Assembly (NCBI GenBank): GCA_001599595.1
Contig: BCHH01000026.1
Location: forward strand, 79,153 to 100,747
Source: Beverwykella pulmonaria
Taxonomy: Eukaryota; Ascomycota; Dothideomycetes; Pleosporales; Melanommataceae
Direction of reading: 5' to 3'
Length of the DNA stretch: 21,595 bases
Shown: positions 1 through 7,605 of the stretch, one piece after another
How positions within the stretch are numbered: position 1 is the stretch's first letter
How the letters are laid out: the number at the start of each line of letters is the position of its first letter
Notes under the pieces: model-generated
What the model saw: only the letters and a program-made list of their open reading frames with translations
What the model was told of the DNA's origin: nothing
Databases searched by the model: none
Made by a program: the position numbers and the translations under genes

Positions 1-160
1 TCTTCTGTCACGTGCCTCGCTTACCTGCGCGAATCCTCGCTGTTCCTTTGCGCCCGCCTGCGCGCCGTACTGCGCCCGTTGACAGGGTTTTGATTGTTCG
101 TTGGCGGGGTTGGTTCCTCATCTGCAGCCCGCATCTGTGCAACTTCTTCGAACCGTAACA
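1..160 (-). repeat. Putative LTR fragment of a third retroelement interrupting the Gypsy integrase
   Basis: The integrase frame of the neighbouring Gypsy element reads well down to about position 161 and then stops resembling integrase. On the minus strand the new sequence begins TGTTACGG, a plausible LTR start (TG...CA rule). It looks richer in G+C than the adjacent element, with several GCGC-type words. The adjoining bases 161-165 (cttat) could be a target duplication, but the other end lies outside the window. This is inference from a boundary; a simple indel or deletion junction in the Gypsy element is the alternative. Confidence 0.35.
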
Positions 161-3100
161 CTTATCTATAAATGCTAAGGTGAACTGAGGGCCGCGGTCT
201 AATACTATTGACCTAGGAGAACCGAATACGCGCTAGATATATCAATAGTACATATCAGCTGCCTGTGCTGCTGTTGTGGTCTTGTGGCAGGGCAGTGAGA
301 AGCAGCGCTTGCTTAGTTGGTCTACTACAACAAAAGCACAGTCATATCCTTTCTTGTCAGGCGGGAAAGACTTGAAATCCATTAACACATCCTGCCAGGC
401 CCGCTCTAGTATTAGCAGTGATTTTAGCAAGCCAGGGGTCTTGTCACAGGGTATGTGGCTCCATCAGCAGGCTTTGCAGGCAGCGACGTAGTTGTCAACA
501 TCCTTGCTTATGCTAGGCCAGTAGTATCAATCTCAGAGCAGCTTGCCTGTCTTTCACTTTCCTAGGTGGGCAGTCAACTGGGTGGCATATATAGTTCAAA
601 TCAGGTAGGTCCTTAGGAAGTGTACCGCAGGGACTACTAGCTTGCCTCTATATAGAAGCAGTCCTTTGTCAAGCTTCCATAGAGTCAATCTAGACAGGGC
701 CTTTTCTTGAACATGCTGCAGGCTGCCATAGCTGCGATTAGCCTCAATAATGCAGTCAATTAGTGAGTGAGGATCCTCCAGCAGTGTTGAAGTCATGAAA
801 GAATCAGATGCAGCTATCTCTATTGCGTTGACGGCTAGCAGACCTTTTGCTGCGCAGGCGGCTAGGTTATTGCATGCGGCATTGATCACACTAATACTGA
901 TCTGTTTAGCTGACAGGAAGGCGCGTGTTCGTGCTGCTTTGTCCTTGTCCTTCTGCGTCTTCAGCTCTTCCTGCTTGTGGGATAGAGCGTCAGCTACTAC
1001 ATTGGCGGTGCCAGGGCAATAAGTAAGCAACAGGTTGTAGTCAGCTATGCTTATTGCCCAGCGCATCTGTTGAGGTGTAAGCTCTCGCTTAGTTGCGAAG
1101 TATTCTAGTGCGCGGTGGTTAGTAAGGATACTAAAAGGCTCTGTCGTCTGCAAGCCTATAAGCTGAGAGCGCCACTCATGTAGGCCTTAAACTACAGCTA
1201 GCATTTCTTTGTCGTGTATGTCGTAGTTTATCTAGGTGGTGCTTATTGTCTTGGAATAGAAAGCCACAGGTCGCCAGAGACCGTCGTCTTGCAGCTGCGA
1301 TAGTACTCCTGCAACAACTCCGTCGCTTGCGTCAGTCTCCATGCGGGTCTTGCAGTAGGGTGAATAGTGCGCTAGAACCTTGTCAGACAGCATCAGGTCC
1401 TTGGCTCGCTGAAAGGCAGCCAGTTCTTGTTCGCCAAAGGTGTGCCAGGCGCCCTTCTTAAGCAGCTTTGTCAGCAGTCGTACAATTCATCCGTAGTCCT
1501 TTAGGAAAGCTTGATAGAAATTGCAGAAGCCTAGGAAAGATTGCAGGCTTTTAACTGACGTGGGTACTAGCCAGTCCTAGACAGCAGCGACCTTCTCAGG
1601 GTCTTTCTAGATACCGTCTGTGCTGATGATGAGGCCTAGGAACTTTGTCTTGGTGACCGCGAACTCGCTTTTCTTGATGTCCGCTTAGAGGCCTGCTTCC
1701 TTAAGCCGTTTGAGTACCTGCGCAACGTGCTCCTCATGCTCCAGAGGATCCTCTAAGTAGATCAGGATATCATCTAGGTAGGCGGTGCAGAAGTCGTCCA
1801 GCAGGCCATGAAGCACCTTGTTGATATACCGCTGAAAGGTAGCAGGTCCGTTGCACAAACCAAATGGCAATACGCGGTACTTGTAGTTGCCATACCGTGT
1901 GCGAAAGGTTGTCAGGTCCTCTACTTCCTCATTGAGTCAAATGTGATAGAAGGCTTGTCAAATATCAAGCTTGGTGAACACTTTGGCGCGCGCGAGCCTA
2001 GTAAGCGTTTCCTAGATTAGCAGGATAGGGTAAGCATCCTTCTTGGTGATTGCATTAAGCTTCCAGTAGTCCACACAGAATCGCCACCCCCCTCCTAGCT
2101 TCTTAGCAAACAGTACTAGTAAGGCATAGCTAGCATTGCTGTGTGTGATGACTCCTTGCCACAGGTGATCATCTAGATAGGCTTTGACTAGCTCTAGCTG
2201 CTCAAGCAACATGCTGTACAATAGGCTTGAAGTGAGCGTGTTTTTGGCTGTCAGCTAGATATTATGGTCTACACCCTCGCGGTGTGGCGGTAGGATATCT
2301 GAATCCGTCTTGGAGAAATAAGCTAGTGTTGCACCTGCATATCCTAGTGACAGTAGCTTGCCTTTAATTAACCTGCGCAGTTCTTTGTTAGGATCCTCCT
2401 TGCTAGGCTGTTTGCAGTCCTAAATTAGCTTGTTAACCTCATAGACGCTGAGGTGTCCTATTACCACATCCTTTCGCCGTACGTGCATCATGAAGGCAGG
2501 AGCGTTGATTACATTGATTTCTAGACTAGCTGAGGCAAGCGCTTCTCGTGATACTGCCTTGCAGCGGTGTCAGTCCCTAGCAGGCAGAGGTGCTAGTGGT
2601 TCCTTTGGATGCAACTGCGCGGTCATCTTCCTAAGGCTGTTCTAGTAGTCGCGGCGCTGTGTTGTCTTTAAGCGCTGTAGGACTGCAACTTCTAGGAGCT
2701 TGTCGCGGCAGTCAGCATCAGCTTAATAGGTAGGATTGGCTGCTCGCGAGGATACTTTAGTAGGAATAATAATGTCGCGCTTGCAGTCAATTAGCACGTC
2801 CTCTAGCCACACTAGCGCGTGGTCCTTGCAGTTTAGCAGAGCGCCAGTTGCTTCAAGAAGCTTGCGTCCAACAATAAGATCATAATTGCCAGTGTCGCAG
2901 AAAACAAAGAAGGTAGGGATGCGACGCTTGTCTAGCACTAGATCTGCTTCAAAGTATTAATCTACTTGCCTATTTAGCTTGCTGTCGTACCCTGCTAGGG
3001 GAATTGGCTCTATCTAGCGTATTTTAGCTCCTAAGCCCTTTCTAACAGCGCGGGTGTGTTGTGGGTAAAGAAAGTTAAAGCTGCTCGCGCCAGTGTCAAT

Positions 3101-3250
3101 AAGGCCGTGTATCTTGATAGCTAGTCCGCCAGTAGAGATGCGACAGGGCATTGTGAAGGGTTTGCCGCTAAAGAGATGTCGTGGTGGGTTCAATAGCTTG
3201 ATAGCTCCAATCTGTGGCTCTAGGGGGGAGACTTTTCCTAGAGCGAGTCT
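161..3250 (-). pseudogene. Gypsy Pol polyprotein (PR-RT-RNase H-IN), inactivated by nonsense codons
   Basis: One reading frame runs through the whole stretch. Protease: an intact DTGA active-site motif at about 3087-3098 and a downstream flap region to 2723. Reverse transcriptase: N-terminal segment with WRFCVDY near 2012-2221, palm with YLDD near 1790 (segment 1685-1870). RNase H: TDAS motif near 1340, a conserved Glu near 1215, and a TNH motif at about 1115-1120 where the family has TDH. Integrase: zinc-finger remnant at about 430-620 with a CKAC pair, first catalytic Asp in the segment 242-430, second in LDRGPQF near 190; the third acidic residue is not reached. Frame-breaking TAG, TAA and TGA codons lie at positions where Gln, Trp or Arg would be expected, each explained by one C-to-T (or G-to-A) change. 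Pol lies in a different frame from gag, as is common in Gypsy elements. Confidence 0.88.
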
Positions 3251-5025
3251 TCCCCTAATTCTTCATCGCTGTCAGTGGTCTCTGCAGTATCCTCATACTC
3301 GCTATGCTCCTTGTCTAACAGAGTAGTTTTAACTAACTTGTTCTTAGCGCAGTGCAGGTCTAGGCAGTTACAGCTATAGTGTCCTGGCTTGTGACATTTG
3401 TAGCAGAGGCCTTCCTGTTGCTTAGCGGCTGCTGCAGGCTTGGGCGCTGGTTTGTGCGCTGGTGTTGATGCTGTCAATGCTAGTCAAGCAACAGTGGTTG
3501 ATAGTTGACGCGGCGTTCTTCTAGCTTTCTTGTCAAGCTGCTCAGCAGTCCTTTTAGCTCTGAAGGCAAGCTCTCTAGCAAAGTCTTAAGCTAGATCCAC
3601 ATAGTCATTGTACTGGTCACTGAGCTGTCGCTGATAGATGCTTATTTGGGTGCGCAGGGCAGTTGGCAGCTTCTCATAGAGCTCCTCCACCTATTAATCA
3701 TCAGGGAGGCCGCGTTCCTGAGCAAGGCAGTAGAAGTTAGCTTAAAAGGAAGCAAAGTCTGCAGGGTCGCGCAGGTAGAGCTTTTGGAACTCGCGGCGCG
3801 CCTCACTCTTCCTGTGCGGATTGCCATAGGCTCTCTCTAGGCGGTCAAGAAGGTACTAGTAGTCAAAGTCCTGACCGTTTTGCCTAATTGTGCGGATGAG
3901 CGTAGAGAGGTATTTGTTTGCTTCACCCTTAGTCACTGTTCGCATGTGCGAGACAATATTCTCCTGCGTGGCTTGCTCAGTAGCACCTTCAAACCAGTTG
4001 TAGTTAGACCTAATCCTGTCCTCAAAGCTATCACGCTATTGGTCAAAGGTAACCCCATCCTTGCCGTCGTCTAGGTGCTGTGGGTCGTTGAATCGTGCTG
4101 ATCAACCTAATTAACTGCTGCAACTGTTGCGTGCAGGCGTGGCTAGCGGAGTAGCAGGCGTGTAAGGCGTTGTTTGACCAGCTCGTTTCCAGTAGGGAGT
4201 CGCTAGGCTGTTGTCTAGTTCCGACGCGTCTGTCTCGCGATGCGGTGTTGGTGTCTGAGGAAGGGTTGCGAAATGAGCCTTCTTGGCAGGCTGCGAGGTT
4301 GGCAGCAATGTTTGCAGCGCTTGACGAGCTCGCTCAGAGAGGAAAGGGTAAGGTTGCTGCGGAGGTGGCGGAGTCCTTCCTTCTAGTTCCTTGATCTTGT
4401 CTTTGTGGGTCGCCACACGCTCTAGTGTGTCGTTCAGCAGCTGGCGCAGCCCAGCAGTTTCGTCCTTTGCCTTAGAAAGCTCAGCCTTAGTGTTAGTAAG
4501 CTTAAGCTCAGTCTCAGTGAGCTTGGTCTCAGTCTTAGAGAGGCGGTCCATTGCCATAGTAAGCTCTGCTTTAGCAGTGTTGAGGGCCTTTTCTAGCGTG
4601 TCTGAATGATCGCGGGATGCCAACAGCTTAACACATAAGCGTTCTAGTTCACTAGCAAGAATTGCTGGGGCGAGGGTTATAAGTTCAGAGGACTTAGCTG
4701 CTATCTCCTGCGGTGGGTAGGTGCTATTGTCCTAGGTAATCTCCTTAGTAGTGATTGTGCTAGGATTCCTATTGTGTCATGCCTAAGCGCGGGCAATCTT
4801 AATTAGAAAGTCTTCCTTAATTTTACTGCTAGTGTAGTACGTGGCGTTGCATGCAAGGGCTTTGTAACCTAGTGTATGGGCCTCATTTGTTGCTGTTGCC
4901 TTAGGATCAACCCATTTCTCTAGTTCTGAGAGCTTTCCCATAGTTCCAGCCTTATCCTTTGTGTGTGTGGAAGCTTTAGGTCCTCTAGCGCAGCGGCGTA
5001 TTTGTGATGTATCAGTGTCAACCAA
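3238..5025 (-). pseudogene. Gypsy Gag protein, inactivated by nonsense codons
   Basis: Gag forms the nucleocapsid shell and packages element RNA. One frame runs from about 5025 to a stop at 3238. It contains an N-terminal segment (4783-5025); a coiled-coil heptad region rich in Lys, Glu, Thr and Leu followed by a Pro-rich linker (4111-4623); a retrotransposon-Gag core (about 3600-4100), recognisable from an Arg-Arg-Glu-Phe stretch and a later Glu-Leu-Tyr-Glu-Lys-Leu; and a single zinc knuckle CX2CX4HX4C near 3360-3410, followed by an acidic tail. Several in-frame TAG/TAA codons interrupt it. No ATG is evident at the upstream end, so the true start is uncertain. Assignment rests on knuckle, domain order and position between leader and protease. 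Confidence 0.82.
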
Positions 5026-5097
5026 TCAGATTTCAGCAGGCCAGCCTGCTTAAATCCTATTAGTGGAGAGCCGTGCTAGCGGTGAAGCCTATCAATC

Positions 5098-5220
5098 GGT
5101 TCTTGAGCGGGGAGAAGATGAGCTGGCGGAGCTCGCGATTGTAAGGTTCTCAGGCGAGGAGAAGAATTGTGAGCTGGCGAAGCTCGCGATGGTCAGTTGG
5201 TTCTCAGGCGGGGAGAAGGT
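5098..5220. repeat. Short tandem repeat in the Gypsy leader, about 2.5 copies
   Basis: Units beginning ggttct recur at 5098, 5145 and 5199 (spacings 47 and 54 bp). Each contains a gagaag block, and the first two continue with gagctggcg and agctcgcgat. Copies differ by substitutions and small indels. The block lies between the Gypsy LTR and gag, where an untranslated leader with packaging signals would be expected. Confidence 0.75.
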
Positions 5221-5223
5221 GGT

Positions 5224-5270
5224 CGTCAATTGTGGTGGTGATCGTGGTGGTGGTCGTGGTGGTGGTGGTG
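5224..5270. repeat. GGT-rich simple sequence repeat
   Basis: Mostly ggt triplets with interruptions (cgt, gat) on the plus strand, reading as ACC-rich on the strand of the Gypsy element. It is in the untranslated leader and probably arose by slippage. Confidence 0.8.
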
Positions 5271-5432
5271 TTAACTCTGTAGGCCCCCCCCTACGTGTCA
5301 GTTTGGCTGTAGCTCAGCTCCAAGCTAGCTACCAGCACAGGGCTCGTTTGAGGATGCTCCTAGAGCTGTACGTGCTTCCCAAGGTGCACACCTAGTCCAA
5401 CTAAGCGTTTCAGGCGATCTACTCAACAACCT

Positions 5433-5546
5433 ACAGTACGTCATAGTCGTGCGATAGATCCCTAGGGCGGGCAATCTAATCAAGAACTAACAGTCCGTCG
5501 TAGTTGTGCAATAGATCCCCAGGGGCAGTCATTTAACAAATGCAAG
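5433..5546. repeat. 57-bp diverged tandem duplication in the Gypsy leader
   Basis: A unit starting acagtacgtc at 5433 is repeated starting acagtccgtc at 5490, exact period 57 bp. Similarity is high over about the first 45 bp and fades afterwards. Many differences are transitions, in keeping with C-to-T decay. It lies immediately inside the primer-binding site. Confidence 0.75.
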
Positions 5547-5610
5547 GCTCAGCTTGATCGTGCGGTTTAACCTGGATATTGTGTCGCCGTCGTCCGGCCA
5601 AGTGAATGTA

Positions 5611-5621
5611 ATCTTAGTGTA
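5611..5621 (-). other. Primer-binding site of self-priming (Tf1) type
   Basis: One base inside the inferred LTR end (5623), the minus strand reads TACACTAAGAT. Its exact reverse complement is found in the LTR at minus 5708-5698, about 35-40 nt downstream of a TATA motif at 5742-5747, where transcription would start. In the Tf1/sushi group the first 11 nt of the element's own RNA pair with the primer site and prime reverse transcription. Pairing here is exactly 11 bp and does not extend on either side. No tRNA-like primer site was recognised nearby. Confidence 0.65.
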
Positions 5622-5622
5622 A

Positions 5623-5949
5623 TGTGATGACGAGCACAGTCTTCACTATCGTGGATGCGCGCAGGCAAATAAAAGGATAAGTAGGCTCTATTTCAAGTAC
5701 ACTAAGATAGAGCGAGAAGAGGTTCTCAGGGAGAACGATCCTATATACAGAAGGGTATGGTCCGGGCGCGGCCCAACCAAGCATGTTCTGACAGTGTGGC
5801 ATGGTGGCTAATACACTTCACGCTGATGTGAAGCTGAGTGTGCGCCACCCCGTCGCATCTGATGCGGGGTCCCGCTCAGCTCCTGCCACCATCGTCTCAG
5901 ACACTTGTTCATGTGATGTGTGGTCGAGCTGCCAAGCAGCACCGTCACA
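5623..5949 (-). repeat. 5' LTR of the Gypsy element (327 bp)
   Basis: On the minus strand it starts TGTGACGG at 5949 and ends ATCACA at 5623, with 5-bp inverted ends TGTGA/TCACA. The start coincides with the point where the Copia gag frame is cut. A TATA-like TATATAG lies at minus 5747-5741, and predicted RNA starts near 5708. U3 has several hairpins: CTTCAC/GTGAAG (5816-5833), AGCTGAG/CTCAGCT (5832-5881) and an enclosing ATGGTGGC/GCCACCAT pair (5801-5892). The partner 3' LTR is outside the window, so the ends are inferred from one copy. Confidence 0.72.
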
Positions 5950-6375
5950 AACTTAATATTTCTAATCCTGGCTTGTAGGTAAGTAGTGCTTTTGCAACGC
6001 CTTAAGCTAATTGTATACAGCGTCTTTGTCTTAGATATAGTAGATGAGATCCTAATAAATTGTTTTAGCAATGTGGGATCCAACTTGTCCTAACTTATCT
6101 TTCAATTACTAATACTCTTTGGCATCTTTGTAATATGCGCTTATATCCTGACTGTATAGCGTAAGCTCTCCCTGTGTAGGTTGGATAGAAGCAGTTCTAG
6201 CAGCATTAGGAACAGCAGTTGGACAAGGAGGTTTCTCAGGCTTGTTGAGAGGACGATAGGATTGTTTGGGGTTGAGGTACTCCCATACGCCTCCTAATTG
6301 AGCGACTCGCTTGACCACAAAGATCTAGTGCTCCTAGTTGGATTTTCCTTAAAGAATGGGTTTGGTAGAAGACAT
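5950..6375 (-). pseudogene. N-terminal Gag of a Ty1/Copia retrotransposon, cut by the Gypsy insertion
   Basis: A start codon at 6373-6375 opens a frame that reads as a fungal Copia Gag: an N-terminal GKSN motif, then VKRVAQLGGVWEYLNP, a Pro/Thr/Ala-rich spacer, a helical segment (GSHIAKTIY), and LKALQKHYLPTSQD close to the break. The frame is kept throughout but carries at least eight nonsense codons, including TAG codons where Trp is expected, as RIP would leave. At 5950 the coding similarity ends exactly where the Gypsy LTR begins. The remaining gag and all of pol would lie left of the Gypsy element, outside the window. Identification is from remembered family patterns, without a search. 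Confidence 0.8.
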
Positions 6376-6461
6376 ATTGACGACGAGGTTGATAGGTAGG
6401 ATCAAATAATAAACAACGGTGATAGTTAAACGATATTTGAGGGTGCGGTTAGGCACGAACC

Positions 6462-6472
6462 GGGCTCATAAC
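6462..6472 (-). other. Copia primer-binding site, initiator-Met half-tRNA type
   Basis: Directly inside the Copia LTR, with no gap, the minus strand reads GTTATGAGCCC. This is complementary to the anticodon stem-loop of eukaryotic initiator methionine tRNA. Drosophila copia and yeast Ty5 are known to use a cleaved initiator-Met half-tRNA in this way. Its position between the LTR and the gag ATG supports the call. Confidence 0.75.
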
Positions 6473-6603
6473 TGTAAGCTGGAGGGCGGAGGAAAAGGTG
6501 TCAAGATGTGTATTGTATGTGATGTATGTACAGCTGATATATATATGACGGACTGATTAGTCAGTGGCATATCCACGTGACATTATGGTGTCCTCGGCTT
6601 ACA
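6473..6603 (-). repeat. 5' LTR of the Copia element (131 bp)
   Basis: Perfect 7-bp inverted ends TGTAAGC/GCTTACA define the LTR. It holds a TATATATATA run (about 6537-6546), a CCACGTGAC motif and a gactgattagtcagt near-palindrome. It is followed on the minus strand by primer site and gag. A near-identical LTR lies at 6743-6871; the two differ only by three small indels (1, 5 and 2 nt) with no substitutions that I can find. Confidence 0.85.
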
Positions 6604-6742
6604 CAAAGAGAGGGATTTGGAATGGAGAAGGCGAGGTCGGTGTCGAAGATGAGAATGCGCTTTGCGTTACGGTGGTTGATGCGAGCCGTGTGGGTGGGAG
6701 GAATCGGGAGGGGATATTAGAGAGCGAAGAGATAGCTCATAA

Positions 6743-6871
6743 TGTAAGCTGGAGGGCGGAGGAAAGAGGTGTCAAGATGTGTATTGTATGTATGTACAGC
6801 TGATATATATATGTGACGGACTGATTAGTCAGTGGCATATCCACGTGACATTATGGTGTCCTCGGCTTACA
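6743..6871 (-). repeat. Second Copia-family LTR (129 bp), probably a solo LTR
   Basis: Same inverted ends as the LTR at 6473-6603 and the same body apart from three small indels. It is flanked on both sides by cataa (6738-6742 and 6872-6876), which looks like a 5-bp target duplication and argues for a solo LTR. However, the left flank 6735-6742 (gctcataa) also matches the start of the Copia primer site, so it could instead be the 5' end of a second, mostly deleted element. Only 139 bp separate the two LTRs. Confidence 0.8.
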
Positions 6872-6876
6872 CATAA

Positions 6877-7605
6877 TGAAGCAAGCTTCAACAACTTTGA
6901 GCGCGATGTCATAGCTTCAGAACAGCCATCATCGGTCGGTCATTTGCGGGCTGCCCATTCCGAGTTTACTTAGCGTTCTGCAGTCTACGGCGAGCAGCCG
7001 ACTCAGCATTGCACTTTTCTCCATTACCGAGTTGGCAATGTTTAAAAACAAATTTAATCCAGCCGGTTCTCGATCAGAGAACCTAGATGTATCGTGATCG
7101 GATAGCCTGGTACTTTTCAACCACCTGTGGTGCTGACGACGACGCAGACCCACCGTTGTACGTCACGCAGGGACGCGACGTCCCCATGGCTCCACCCGCC
7201 CGTCTTCAGCCACTTTTTGGCAGAAATGTCGCCAATTTTGCGAACCATTTTTCCTAAAATGCTAGCGCGATCGCCAATCGTCTCTCGTCGTTTGTCTGAC
7301 TATTGAATCCAGAGGTGGCGCTCCGTGTTGCGGTGGTACTGCTACGCAAGCAAGGGGTAGGTTACGTACCAGCCTATAATGGTACAAAGTTCATCAAACT
7401 CCATTTTGCTCATTCCGCCGTGTCCAGTTATACCATTTTCTGCTTTGCCCTAGAAATCATTGGAGACGCTCGCTCACTGGATTCGACGCACTCGTTCTGT
7501 TCTGAACCAGTCACTTCTTAATGTGTTTTGTTTGCAGTCTCCTCTAAATCTCCTTTGATCAGCTCTCTTCCGTTTATCTTGCTTCAGTCGCAATCATCTC
7601 AGAAT
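6877..7605. other. Intergenic region and probable promoter/5' UTR of the GH16 gene
   Basis: No convincing gene is visible; the open frames here are short and without recognisable motifs. The last 200 bp are pyrimidine-rich with CTCT/TTCT runs, as in fungal 5' leaders, and a tataat-like motif lies at about 7374-7379. A polypyrimidine stretch ending tttgcag near 7539 could be the 3' end of a 5' UTR intron, but no donor was assigned. Confidence 0.4.

Larger units (their letters stand above)
161..5949 (-). mobile_element. Degenerate Ty3/Gypsy LTR retrotransposon, Tf1/sushi-like, 3' end missing
   Basis: In minus-strand order the element shows a 5' LTR (5949 to 5623), a primer site (5621-5611), an untranslated leader with short tandem repeats (about 5600-5030), gag (about 5025-3238) and pol (about 3250-161). 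Pol order is protease, reverse transcriptase, RNase H, integrase, which defines Ty3/Gypsy. The integrase C-terminus and 3' LTR are absent from the window. The LTR start abuts, base for base, the interrupted gag of a Copia element, so this element inserted into that one. The gag and pol frames are each broken only by nonsense codons as far as I could follow, so it is non-autonomous now but structurally little rearranged. Confidence 0.9.

Noticed and set aside
5063..5395. A 110-codon plus-strand frame with a Gly-rich run
   Set aside because: It is produced by the tandem repeat and GGT tract in the Gypsy leader, on the strand opposite to the element.
5591..5600. A TGG-starting tRNA primer site next to the Gypsy LTR
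   Set aside because: The following bases do not give a believable tRNA acceptor and T-arm, and the self-priming match is closer to the LTR and exact.
5607..5949. A longer Gypsy LTR ending at TTACA (5607)
   Set aside because: It would place the 11-nt primer match inside the LTR. The end at 5623 gives matching TGTGA/TCACA termini and puts the primer site directly inside the LTR.
6473..6871. A miniature LTR retrotransposon (TRIM) formed by the two Copia LTRs and the 139-bp spacer
   Set aside because: A TRIM needs a purine-rich tract on the same strand just before the 3' LTR. Here that position is pyrimidine-rich on the element strand, and the cataa flanks fit a solo LTR better.
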